Below are positions 23,062 through 31,372 of a stretch of 64,000 bases of DNA, in pieces. The stretch's first letter is position 1. Every line of letters begins with the position of its first letter. The position numbers and the translations under genes were made by a program. This stretch comes from Actinoplanes xinjiangensis (lineage in GTDB: Bacteria > Actinomycetota > Actinomycetes > Mycobacteriales > Micromonosporaceae). The DNA lies in the NCBI RefSeq assembly GCF_003148685.1, contig NZ_QGGR01000007.1:124001-188000 (forward strand), written 5' to 3'. The notes beneath the pieces are model-generated. The model had not been told where the DNA came from. It saw nothing but the letters and a program-made list of their open reading frames with translations, and ran no database searches.

Positions 23062-23094
23062 GGTCGTCCTTGTCGCGTCCTTGCCGAGTCCTCA
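23062..23094 (-). promoter_or_regulatory. SARP box: three heptamer repeats at 11-bp spacing
   Basis: On the plus strand GTCCTTG (23066-23072), GTCCTTG (23077-23083) and GTCCTCA (23088-23094) recur with an exact 11-bp period. On the transcribed strand these read TGAGGAC, CAAGGAC, CAAGGAC. SARP activators bind tandem heptamers spaced by one helical turn just upstream of a -10 element. Here GAGAGT (23057-23052), about 5 bp downstream on the minus strand, could serve as a weak -10, with no recognisable -35, as expected of SARP-dependent promoters. The site lies immediately before the first gene of the halogenase cluster. Confidence 0.72.
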
Positions 23095-23233
23095 GGGCCG
23101 CGCGCGCCCTGGAAAGCGGCCGAGACCTCCTCTTACGCCGGCTCGCCTCCCTGGACGGCAAGGGGGACTGACCGAGCGAACGCCCGGCGTCCGCGCGGCG
23201 GTGCCCCCGGCCGTGCTCGCTGATCGGCGCGGG

Positions 23234-24052
23234 TCAGGCGATCAGGGCGGATGGCACCCGCAACTCCTCGGACTCGTAGAGGGCGGCCACCTCGGCCGGA
23301 CCGCCGGCGGCGCACACCGAGGCCACGGTGTCGAGCAGGGCGTCGTAGTCGGCGCCGGTCCGGCCCTGGTAGGAGGCCTCCATACGGCCCCACTCGTCCC
23401 AGGGGAGGGTCTCGACGCGGTTGAGGGAGGCCAGGTCACGGATGGCGTTGCCGCGGATCTCGGCCGGCCCGAAATTCTCGGTGCCCCGCACCCCGAACTT
23501 CGCCGGGTCGAGGCGACCGGCCCGGAACTCGGCCCACGCCTCGCCGCCGGTCAGGAACTGCCCCGGGACGAGCGCCTCGGGAGTGGGCAGAACGGGCAGG
23601 CCCATCGCCTCGGGGTCGGCCCGGACCCACGACCCGTCGGACGAGAACTCGACCACCCAGTGATCGAGGCCGAGGCCGGGCTGGAAGTAGGTGGCGAACC
23701 CGCAGCGGGCGCGGGCCGCGATGCCGCGGTGGCGCAGCAGGGCGCAGGCCAGGACGGCGAAGTGCCGGCAGGTGCCGATCACCCGGCGCTCGGGTGGCCG
23801 TGGCACGGTCAGCGGGGACGGGTCGAGGGTGAGGAGCGTGCCGACCAGGCGGGCGGCGGGCCGGATCTGGTTTTCCCCGAAGCGGCCCGGTGGCAACTCG
23901 ACGCGCTCGGCGTCATGTGGCTGGATGACCAGCTTGTGCACGAGCCGGCAGATGGCGACCGGATCCTCCGGAAGATCGACGAACGCGCCGGAGCTGATCG
24001 TGGAGAGGTCGGTCAGGGGCCCGCCTGCCGTGTAATCGATCGTCGCCGTCAT
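23234..24052 (-). CDS. Transglutaminase-like domain protein
   Basis: 272 residues. The papain-like triad is visible: Cys in VIGTCRHFAVLACALLRHRGI, His in LGLDHWVVEF and Asp in WVRADPEAM. There is no signal peptide, so it is probably cytoplasmic. Bacterial proteins of this kind are thought to be cysteine proteases or amidases rather than true cross-linking enzymes. ATG 24052 and an in-frame ATG at 24061 are both possible; GAGG lies close to the first. It is downstream of the halogenase cluster promoter on the same strand, 224 bp before the flavoprotein start, and may be independent of the cluster. Confidence 0.85.
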   Translation of the reverse strand: MTATIDYTAGGPLTDLSTISSGAFVDLPEDPVAICRLVHKLVIQPHDAERVELPPGRFGENQIRPAARLVGTLLTLDPSPLTVPRPPERRVIGTCRHFAVLACALLRHRGIAARARCGFATYFQPGLGLDHWVVEFSSDGSWVRADPEAMGLPVLPTPEALVPGQFLTGGEAWAEFRAGRLDPAKFGVRGTENFGPAEIRGNAIRDLASLNRVETLPWDEWGRMEASYQGRTGADYDALLDTVASVCAAGGPAEVAALYESEELRVPSALIA

Positions 24053-24130
24053 GCCTCGCATCGTAGGGGCCGGGTCCGACATTTTCCGGCCCGCCGGAGG
24101 CGCGTGCGGGTGGGCCGCCTCCGTGGAGCC

Positions 24131-24165
24131 GTGCGGGGCCGCCGGTGCTCCCGGCGGCCCCGCAC
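24131..24165 (-). terminator. Strong hairpin after the lysine-rich peptide gene
   Basis: A perfect 15-bp stem (GTGCGGGGCCGCCGG and its complement) with loop TGCTC lies two bases after the stop codon of the 20-residue ORF. It lacks a clear U-tract, but such very GC-rich stems are the usual intrinsic terminators of actinomycetes. It would end transcription from the small gene before the transglutaminase gene. Confidence 0.8.
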
Positions 24166-24167
24166 GG

Positions 24168-24230
24168 TCACTTCTTCTTGTCCTTCTTGGACTTCTTGTC
24201 CTTCTTCGACTTCTTCGACTTCTTGGCCAT
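24168..24230 (-). CDS. Lysine-rich 20-residue peptide
   Basis: ATG at 24230-24228 is preceded by GGAGGGAG at ideal distance (about 6 nt), and a 20-codon frame ends in TGA just before a perfect terminator hairpin. After MA the peptide is almost only Lys with spaced Ser and Asp (KK-S/KK-D triplets), carrying about 13 lysines. Almost every Lys is AAG. Being a complete transcription unit (strong RBS, ORF, terminator) argues that it is real despite its size. A strongly basic peptide could bind RNA, DNA or acidic polymers. I know of no characterised function. Confidence 0.7.
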   Translation of the reverse strand: MAKKSKKSKKDKKSKKDKKK

Positions 24231-24448
24231 GTCGAGCTCCCTCCGCTCCTGGAACCTCCGGCGGTCCAAGCCCCCGCCATAACCCTCCGGGCACGCTGCG
24301 TGAGCGTCAGGTTCACCGAGCGTTCACTTTAGTGGCTTCGGCGAAGACCCGGCCTCCTCATCCGCGGATGAATCGGCCGCCTCGCGGAGCTCCGAGACAG
24401 CCGTGCCGGAACCTGAGAGCCGGTGCGGGCGGCGGGAAGGGCCCGCTC

Positions 24449-25342
24449 CTACCTGGTCGACGGGCCCGTGGACCGGGTGCGCGCGGTCGCCGGCTCCGCA
24501 TAGCCGAGGATGTCCAGCAGATTTCCGGTGGCGTTGCGGAAGGCCTGCTCGATGTCGTCGTCGAAGTGGTTGCGCCAGTCGCCGGACTTACCCTTGCGAT
24601 AGTGCGAGATCTCGCCGGCCTTCTTGCGTTCGTTCATCCGCGAGAAGCTGTACTTGTCGAGCAGGGTGGTGAGTTCCTCCGGCGGGATGGCGATTCCACA
24701 ATGCCGCATCAGCGCGTCCATCTCGGCGAACTGCCGCTCACCGGTGAGGTCCTCGTAGCGGACCAGCCGGATCGTCTCCGAGGGCGGCGCCTCGACCCAC
24801 GACCGGACCGCGTTGAACATGCCTTTGCGGGTGAGATGCTCGATCAGGTAGAGCATTCCGTCCTTCGGCGACCGCTCCCGCAGGGCGGACCGGACCTCCA
24901 GCACGTCACCCATCGGCGTGTGCGAGTCCCGGGTCGAGAAGTAGCTGGAGACCAGCAGGTCACGCGGGTCGCGGTAGATGAAGAAGGTTCGGTGCTCCGC
25001 CGGTTTCGGCATTTTCAGGTAACGCTTGTACGGAAAGTACAGCGAGAGCCCGATCCGCTGCGGCGGGCACACCCGCGGGTCCTTCCAGCCGTAGTAGCGG
25101 GGGTCGTAGGTGACCAGCCCGGAACGGCGGTAGACGATCGGGTCGCTGAACACCGATTTCACCCACTGGCTGGCGGTCTTGCGAACCGCGCAGTGGTAGA
25201 CGTTGACGAATGGGCTCCGGTCCTCGACCGGCACGGTCACCCGGAGTTTCGCGTTGTGTGCCTCGAGCAGGGCGCGGCGCGCGAGCACGCGCACGGAATC
25301 GGGCGTGTGCTGTTTCGCGAACATCACGGTGCGATTGAGCAT
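24449..25342 (-). CDS. Sulfotransferase-family protein
   Basis: 297 residues from ATG 25342 (AAGGAA lies about 12 nt upstream); a GTG at 25393 would add 17 residues. PAPS-binding elements are seen: a 5'-phosphosulfate-like loop CAVRKTASQWVKSVF (compare KTGTTW), the 3'-phosphate motif FIYRDPRDLLVSSYFS, and RKGKSGDWRNHF near the C-terminus. These proteins transfer sulfate from PAPS to hydroxyl groups of small molecules, lipids or glycans. It is monocistronic, with about 250 bp of non-coding DNA on its 5' side. The acceptor is unknown. Its base use looks less extreme in GC than that of its neighbours, and it may have been acquired. Confidence 0.85.
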   Translation of the reverse strand: MLNRTVMFAKQHTPDSVRVLARRALLEAHNAKLRVTVPVEDRSPFVNVYHCAVRKTASQWVKSVFSDPIVYRRSGLVTYDPRYYGWKDPRVCPPQRIGLSLYFPYKRYLKMPKPAEHRTFFIYRDPRDLLVSSYFSTRDSHTPMGDVLEVRSALRERSPKDGMLYLIEHLTRKGMFNAVRSWVEAPPSETIRLVRYEDLTGERQFAEMDALMRHCGIAIPPEELTTLLDKYSFSRMNERKKAGEISHYRKGKSGDWRNHFDDDIEQAFRNATGNLLDILGYAEPATARTRSTGPSTR

Positions 25343-25592
25343 CGTCAAAGTCCAATTCCTTGCCAGGCGGAACGGCACGCCGACGTCGCGCACGCCGTCG
25401 TGCGTTTGGGGGGCACTTTACAAGAACATTGACTCCGTTACGAGAGTGTCTCGCCTCGGTCACGATCCCCGGACTGTGAGATCGCTGGGAGGGCGCTGTG
25501 CCAGATCGTCGCCGGGTCCAGCGCAAGCGCTTCTCACCTGCACAAACGATCGACAGCCCGGTCCGTCACGTCCAGCCGGAACCTGAATGAAC

Positions 25593-26567
25593 TCACAGCT
25601 TGACCTGTTGCGGCGGTGTCAACACCGGTCCGGGTGCCCGAAAGGTCCGGCGGTATGTCTCCGGCGGCACACCCAGCTGCTGACTGAAGTGGCGCCGCAG
25701 CGTGGTGGCCGTACCCATGCCCGTTCTGGTGGCGATCTGCTCGATGCTCAGGTCGGACAGCTCCAACAGCTCCTGCGCACGCCGGACCCGCTGGTCGTGC
25801 AGCCAGCGCAGCGGGCTGCCGCCGGTGACGGCATGGAAGTGCCGGGCCAGATTGCGGGAGCTCATACCCGCCTCGCGGGCCAGATCGCGCACCGACAGCG
25901 GCTCGCCGAGCCGGGCCAGCGCCCACGCCATCACGCCGCTCAGGACGGGGTTGCGCCCGTGCCCGACCGCCGCCGGGATGAACTGGGCCTGCCCGCCCGG
26001 CCGGTGCGGGGGCACCACGAGGGTACGGGCCAGCGCGTTCGCCACCGCCGTACCGTGATCCAGACGCACCAGGTGCAGGCACAGGTCCATGCCGGCGGCC
26101 TTCCCGGCGGAGGTCAGCACGTCACCGTCGTCGATGTAGAGCACACCCGGGTCGACGGTCACCGACGGATAGCGGGCCTGCAGCAGATCGGTGTGCGCCC
26201 AGTGGGTGGTCGCCCGCCGCCCGTCCAGCAGCCCGGCCTCGGCCAGCGTGAACGCGCCCGTGCACAGCGACGCCACCCGGGCCCCCCGCGCGTGCGCGGC
26301 GCGAACGGCCTCGACCAGGGCCGGCGCCGGCGGTTCCTCGGGGTCACGGCAGGACGTGACGATCACGGTGTCGGCGGTCGCGAGCGCGTCCAGCCCGTAC
26401 CGGATCCCGGCGGTCAGCCAGCCTCCGACCGCCGCACCGTCCTCGCCGCAGATGACCAGCTCATACCACCGATCGGCGAGCCCCCGGTCGGCGCCGAAGA
26501 CCTCACACGCGGCGGCCAGCTCATAGAGCGGGGTGCCGTCGCTGACCGGCAGGGCGACGCGATGCAT
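25593..26567 (-). CDS. GlxA-type AraC regulator (DJ-1/PfpI plus HTH)
   Basis: 324 residues. The N-terminal DJ-1/PfpI-like domain (about 1-190) has Cys in VASLCTGAFTLAEAGLLDG at the position of the family's nucleophile and TTHWAHTDLL after it. The C-terminal AraC DNA-binding domain (about 220-310) has two HTH motifs (LSVRDLAREAGMSSRNLARHFH and LSIEQIATRTGMGTATTLRRHF). Such proteins often repress or activate the neighbouring gene. It is divergent from an oxidoreductase gene, with a short dyad between (GTGTC-N6-GACAC, 26587-26602). The effector is unknown. Confidence 0.92.
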   Translation of the reverse strand: MHRVALPVSDGTPLYELAAACEVFGADRGLADRWYELVICGEDGAAVGGWLTAGIRYGLDALATADTVIVTSCRDPEEPPAPALVEAVRAAHARGARVASLCTGAFTLAEAGLLDGRRATTHWAHTDLLQARYPSVTVDPGVLYIDDGDVLTSAGKAAGMDLCLHLVRLDHGTAVANALARTLVVPPHRPGGQAQFIPAAVGHGRNPVLSGVMAWALARLGEPLSVRDLAREAGMSSRNLARHFHAVTGGSPLRWLHDQRVRRAQELLELSDLSIEQIATRTGMGTATTLRRHFSQQLGVPPETYRRTFRAPGPVLTPPQQVKL

Positions 26568-26638
26568 GTCCGAAACTGTACGGGGTGTGTCACTGCGGAC
26601 ACTGTCCCGCCGGAACGCGGAACCACAGGATGGACGAC

Positions 26639-27583
26639 ATGAACAAGCGCATCGCGGTCCTCGGGGCCGCCGGGCACACCGGCCGTTTCGTCGTCGCCGA
26701 ACTGGAGCGCCGCGGCCTCACCCCGATCCCGTGCGGCCGCGGCACTGATCTCGGCCAAGCCCTCCGCGACGCCGACGCGGTGATCAACTGTGCCGGGCCG
26801 TTCCACACGACGGCCGGGCCGGCGATCGAGGCGGCGATCCGGGCCGGGATCCCCTACCTGGACGTCACCGCCGAGGTCGAGGTGGTCGGCGACACCCTCA
26901 CCGCCTTCGCCGGCGCCGGCATCCCGATCGTGCCGGCGGCCGCCTTCTTCGGCGGCCTCGGCGACCTGCTGGCCGCCGCGGCCACCGCACGGTTCCCGTC
27001 AGTCGACGAGCTGACCATCGCGTACGCCCTGAGCAGCTGGCATCCCACGAGCGGCACCCGCCGTACCGGCAAGGTCTCGGCATCGCGCCGCGACGGCAAC
27101 CGGATCGCCTTCGTCGACCACCGCCTGCGGATCCGTGACGGCGAGGCGCCCCGCGCCGAGTGGGAGTTCCCCGCCCCGATCGGCCGCCGCGCGGTCGTCG
27201 GCGAGTTCGTGACCGCGGACAGCGCCACCATCCCGACGCACATCGCCACCCCGGTGATCCACTCGTTCATGACCGCGAACGCCGTCGCCGACCTGCGCTC
27301 CCCGGACGCCCCGGAGCCGGTCGCGACGGACGGGGCGGGCCGGTCCGCGCAGACCTTCCTGGTCGAGGTGGTGGCCCGCTCCGGTGATCAGGAGCGCCGG
27401 GTGACGGCGAGCGGCCGGGACATCTACGCGATCACCGCGCCCCTGGTCGTCGAGGCGGCCGTCCGCATCCTCGCCGGTGAGGGCGCGATCACCGGCGTCG
27501 CCACCCTCGGTGCCCGTTTCGACCCGGCCGGCTTCCTGGCCGCGCTCGGCCCGGACACGCTGGAGGTCAGGGAATCCCGATGA
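26639..27583 (+). CDS. Saccharopine dehydrogenase-like NAD(P)-binding protein
   Basis: 314 residues. Starts NKRIAVLGAAGHTGRFVVAEL, a Rossmann GxxGxxG loop, then AVINCAGPF and YLDVTAEVEVV, the pattern of saccharopine-dehydrogenase NADP-binding proteins and trans-acting enoyl reductases. The substrate is unknown. I chose ATG 26639 because AGGA lies 8 nt upstream; ATG 26630 is three codons earlier and lacks spacing. It is divergent from the GlxA-type regulator, which probably controls it. Confidence 0.85.
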   Translation: MNKRIAVLGAAGHTGRFVVAELERRGLTPIPCGRGTDLGQALRDADAVINCAGPFHTTAGPAIEAAIRAGIPYLDVTAEVEVVGDTLTAFAGAGIPIVPAAAFFGGLGDLLAAAATARFPSVDELTIAYALSSWHPTSGTRRTGKVSASRRDGNRIAFVDHRLRIRDGEAPRAEWEFPAPIGRRAVVGEFVTADSATIPTHIATPVIHSFMTANAVADLRSPDAPEPVATDGAGRSAQTFLVEVVARSGDQERRVTASGRDIYAITAPLVVEAAVRILAGEGAITGVATLGARFDPAGFLAALGPDTLEVRESR

Positions 27584-27788
27584 CCGGCCGGCCCGGCGTC
27601 TCGTCCGTCCGCCCGAACAGGTTCGGGTCCTGGCGGTCCACCGGGTGTTTACGGCGGGCACTCCACGGTGGATGGTCCGGACGGGCGGCGCGGCACGGAG
27701 GAGGTGCTGGTTCGCCACGGCTTACCACCTGGACCGGCCGTGAGCATCGGGAGCGGGCGGTGCGTGGGGGGCCGCTATCCTGCCCCGT

Positions 27789-29870
27789 GTGACCCATCCC
27801 ATGATGCCGAACGATCCACGGTGGCTCGGTCAGTATGAGCTGCTCGGTCGTCTCGGCGAAGGCGGTATGGGCACCGTCTTTCTCGGACGGTCGCCGGACG
27901 GCCGGCTGGTGGCGGTCAAGATGTTGCGGGCCGAGCACGCCTGGGACACCGAGTTCCGGGGGCGGTTCCGCAGCGAGGTCAACCGGGCCCGTGAGGTGCC
28001 CGGCTTCTGTACGGCGGCGGTGCTCGACGCCGACCCGGATCACCAGACGCCGTATCTGGTGGTCGAGTACGTCGACGGGCCGAGCCTCTCCGAGGTGATC
28101 CGGGAGCGGGGGCCGCTGGACGGCGGCACCCTGCACAGTGTGGCGGTCGGGGTGGCCACGGCGCTGGCGGCGATCCACGGCGTGGGGGTCATCCACCGGG
28201 ACCTGAAGCCGCAGAACGTGCTGTTCTCGCTGGGCACACCCAAGGTGATCGACTTCGGGATCGCGCGGGCGCTCGAGGTGACCAGCCGGCACACCAGGAC
28301 CGACCAGATGGTCGGCACGGTGGCGTACATGGCGCCGGAGCGGTTCGACAACGACGCCGATCGTACGGTGGGCCCGGCGGCGGACGTGTTCGCGTGGGGT
28401 GTGGTGGTGGCCTACGCGGCGACCGGGCGTACCCCGTTCCGGGCGGATTCGCCGGCCGCCACGGCGGCTCGCATCCTGACCCAGCCACCCGACCTGACCG
28501 GGCTCGACGGGCCGTTGCGTGACCTGGTGGGCCGCACGCTGGCCAAGGATCCGGGCGAGCGGCCGACCGCCTATCAGCTGCTCGACCTGCTGCTGGAGGC
28601 GGAGACCGGGGGAGCGCTCGCCCACCGGCCGGAGCTGCTCAAGGCCGCCGAGGCGGCACAGCACACCGGCCGGGTGCGGCCTTCCGTCGTACGCGAATCG
28701 GCCGCTCCCGTTCGTCGGCGGGTGAGGCGCCTGGTGGCCGTGGCCGCGGTGGCGACCGTCGTGTGTGCCGGCGTCGGCTTCGCCCTGTCGCGTCACCGGC
28801 TGGATGAGGCGCTGGCGTCGTTCGCGCCCGGCACGTCGCCGTCGGATGCCGTGGCGTCGGCCGCACTCCCGTCGACGGAAGCCGTCCCGGGCGAGCCGCG
28901 GATCCAAGGGCCGCGGATCGCCGACCAGCTCGACCGGCGCGGCCTGTGGAAGGCGGACCGGGTCTCCGACAGCGCCGCCGGGTGGTGCACCTTCGACCGG
29001 CGGATGCTGGCCACGACCCACATGTCCACCCTCCATCGGTGCAAGGGGCCGCAGGACTCGTTCGCCGGCGACCAGGCGATCGCGGTCGACGTCGGCATCG
29101 TCACCGAGGGCGCCTGCGCGGTGATCTGGTTCCGGTCGGTCGACCAGCGCGGTTACGTAGCGTCGTTCTGCGAGAACGAGGTCCGGCTGGGGATCGACGA
29201 GAGCGCGGGGAACGGCTTCAACTCGGAGCAGCGGGTCGCCGTGAGCGCGTTCCAGGTCGGGCAGACCCACCGGGCCGGCATCACCGTGCGCAACGGCACC
29301 GCCCAGGTGACGGTCGACGGCACGCCCGTTCTGAGCATGCCGGTCACCGACCCGCAGCTGGTCGCGGGCCGCGTCGTGCTCGGCGCGCTCAACGAGGCGA
29401 GCGAGGAGGACGCCACCGTGGCCTTCGCGAACGTCGATCTCCGGTCGCCGGTCGTGGGCCGGCCGGCGCACTTCACCGACCCGACGACCGGCTCCAGCCA
29501 ATCGGTGGTGGAGCTCTACTCGTACGATCCGGTCGCGCATTCCGCGGTGGCCCAGCCGATTCTCCTGATGGACAGTGCGGAGTACTGCAGGCAGTTCAAG
29601 ATCGACCCGGACGACATCAGGTGCAGCGACCCGTTCCAGATCGTCGAGAGCCACACGAAGGTGACGATCCCGGTCCGGTCCGCGCCGAAGCTGACGTCGT
29701 GGCAGACCCCCGGCAACTGGGACGGCATCGTCGCGGTGCGCGCCGGCGACGGCAAAGCCATCTCCGCGTCGAAGTTCACCAAGTGGCTCGCCGGGAAGGA
29801 AGGTGGCCTGGTAGCGGTCGCCACCACCGACGGCGAGGTCACCACCCTGACCAGGATCGACAACTTCTGA
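27789..29870 (+). CDS. Transmembrane Ser/Thr protein kinase (PknB-like catalytic domain)
   Basis: 693 residues, GTG start. The kinase domain is about 12-270: GEGGMGTVFLG glycine loop, AVKML lysine, HRDLKPQN catalytic loop (about 136-143), DFG near 155, VGTVAYMAPE activation segment. A basic juxtamembrane segment and a single helix (about 315-335) follow. The roughly 350-residue extracellular region has four or more Cys and a beta-rich part (GQTHRAGITVRNGTAQVTVDG) like a concanavalin/laminin-G fold rather than PASTA repeats. It probably senses an external ligand or glycan. It is monocistronic with the SseB-like gene 113 bp downstream. Confidence 0.93.
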   Translation: MTHPMMPNDPRWLGQYELLGRLGEGGMGTVFLGRSPDGRLVAVKMLRAEHAWDTEFRGRFRSEVNRAREVPGFCTAAVLDADPDHQTPYLVVEYVDGPSLSEVIRERGPLDGGTLHSVAVGVATALAAIHGVGVIHRDLKPQNVLFSLGTPKVIDFGIARALEVTSRHTRTDQMVGTVAYMAPERFDNDADRTVGPAADVFAWGVVVAYAATGRTPFRADSPAATAARILTQPPDLTGLDGPLRDLVGRTLAKDPGERPTAYQLLDLLLEAETGGALAHRPELLKAAEAAQHTGRVRPSVVRESAAPVRRRVRRLVAVAAVATVVCAGVGFALSRHRLDEALASFAPGTSPSDAVASAALPSTEAVPGEPRIQGPRIADQLDRRGLWKADRVSDSAAGWCTFDRRMLATTHMSTLHRCKGPQDSFAGDQAIAVDVGIVTEGACAVIWFRSVDQRGYVASFCENEVRLGIDESAGNGFNSEQRVAVSAFQVGQTHRAGITVRNGTAQVTVDGTPVLSMPVTDPQLVAGRVVLGALNEASEEDATVAFANVDLRSPVVGRPAHFTDPTTGSSQSVVELYSYDPVAHSAVAQPILLMDSAEYCRQFKIDPDDIRCSDPFQIVESHTKVTIPVRSAPKLTSWQTPGNWDGIVAVRAGDGKAISASKFTKWLAGKEGGLVAVATTDGEVTTLTRIDNF

Positions 29871-29983
29871 CCCGGTGGCGTCCGCCGGCCGGAACATGCT
29901 TCACGGCGCCATCTGAAAACGTGAACCCTCCGGTCCTGTGCCGCGTACCTCCTGGTGGGGATGCCGACAGGACGGAGTCGACC

Positions 29984-30661
29984 ATGTTTCCCACGAACAC
30001 TCTGGAAACCACGCTCCTGCACGTCCGGCGGGGCCAGTCTCCACCCGAGGCGCTGCTGAGCGCCCTCGCCGACCAGCCCGTCTGGGTTCCGCTGCCGGCC
30101 GGCGGCCCACTGCCGTTGACCACGATCGGCGGCCATCCGTACGTGACCGTCTACACCTCCGCCGAACAACTGGCCCGAGCCGGAGCCGGAAACCGCCGGC
30201 AGATCCGCCTGACCGGCCGCCAGTTGGCCGAACGCCTCCCCGTCGACCTGGGTTTCGCCGTGAACCCCGGTTCCGCCTCCAGCCTGCCGGTGACCGCCGA
30301 GAGCATCGCCCGCATCCGTGACCATCACACTCCCGCCGATGCCCGTGTCCTGCTCGGCGTCCCGCACCCCGAGCCGTACCACCTGCTGCAGGCCCTGGCC
30401 GGCGGTTTCCAGGCGGTCCCCGGAGTCCTGGAGGCGCGCCGGGCGCTGCGCCGCATAGACGACGGCCCGGAAACCCTGATGATCGGCATCCGCCCCGACC
30501 GTCACGTCCCCACGTGGCCGCGAGAGGTGCGAGCCGCCGTCGAACAGGCCGCCCGCCTGACTCCGATCGCCCACGACATCGAGATAGTCCTGCTGGACGA
30601 GCAGTCCTCGACGGCGAACTGGATGCTGACCCGGACCGCCCCCTTCTACGCCCGCCACTGA
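29984..30661 (+). CDS. SseB-family protein
   Basis: 225 residues from ATG 29984, preceded by GGACGGAG. The N-terminal half matches the SseB domain (LLHVRRGQSPPEALLSALADQPVWVPL, then VTVYTSAEQLARAG), found once or twice in proteins of unclear function, some linked to type VII secretion or serine sensitivity. The second half (from about 130) resembles the SseB C-terminal domain, with LLGVPHPEPYHLLQAL. No membrane segment. It follows the protein kinase and may form a unit with it. A longer upstream frame overlapping the kinase gene is antisense-like and rejected. Confidence 0.75.
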   Translation: MFPTNTLETTLLHVRRGQSPPEALLSALADQPVWVPLPAGGPLPLTTIGGHPYVTVYTSAEQLARAGAGNRRQIRLTGRQLAERLPVDLGFAVNPGSASSLPVTAESIARIRDHHTPADARVLLGVPHPEPYHLLQALAGGFQAVPGVLEARRALRRIDDGPETLMIGIRPDRHVPTWPREVRAAVEQAARLTPIAHDIEIVLLDEQSSTANWMLTRTAPFYARH

Positions 30662-31360
30662 CCCGCCGCCGAACGCGGTGCTCCTCGACGGGCGACCCCG
30701 GCCACGTGAAGTTCCGCGATGACGGCGTGCCGCAATGCCACAAGTCGTACGCGAGCAAGCTTGTTCACCGCCGTACCACCGTGGCTGTGAACTGCGGTTT
30801 TGTCTTGATCGTCCGAGTCACTCCCGGGCTGGGGTCGGCGGATACGGGAACCGCCCGCGCGCCCGGGGCCTGGGCATGCCGGCGCCGACAGCGTGGCCCG
30901 CTTTCAACGGGCTGCGGGACGGGACCGAACAGCCTGCCGAACCGACCCGCGCCCGCCCGAGCGACAACGCCATCACACGCAACGCGATCGTGTGACGGGG
31001 CCGTCGTGATGGCGATGACGGACGCTCACGAACACCTGATCGTGCGACCCCAGCAGGGCGATAGCAAAGGCCAGCCTTCACGATCACGGATTGTGCGCCG
31101 CCATCGTCGCCCATGCGCCCGCTAGACCCCGGCCGAACGTCTGTAGAGAACCTCCGAATCAGGTGCTGCGAAGTTCCGCAACGGTGTGCCGCAAAATCCC
31201 ACAAGGCCGCTTATGGATCCGTCTCCGAAAGGCCGTTGAGCGGACTTGTGGCAGCGGTGCGGGCCGTAGGCTTCGTCGCCGGCAACCGACCGGCACGGCA
31301 GCCCACCGGTGACCGCGGCCTCGATCAGGCGGCGTGCCAACGTGGTGGCATTGATCGATT
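30662..31360. other. Intergenic region without a convincing gene
   Basis: About 700 bp with no frame of normal coding character. It holds a hairpin-forming dyad TCACACG-N9-CGTGTGA at 30973-30995. It also contains two diverged copies of a roughly 36-bp sequence starting GAAGTTCCGC (near 30709 and 31168) that both contain a variant of ACGGCGTGCCGCAA and end CACAAG. Its lower GC than the flanks, and the repeat remnants, suggest decayed mobile or extragenic-repeat DNA. The right end should hold the promoter of the secreted-protein gene. Confidence 0.5.
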
Positions 31361-31372
31361 ATGGTCCATTAC

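Noticed and set aside
24049..24294. An 81-residue minus-strand frame over the lysine-rich peptide
   Set aside because: It reads the same DNA in another frame, crosses the terminator hairpin and lacks a ribosome site. The 20-codon frame has the strong RBS and stops before the terminator.
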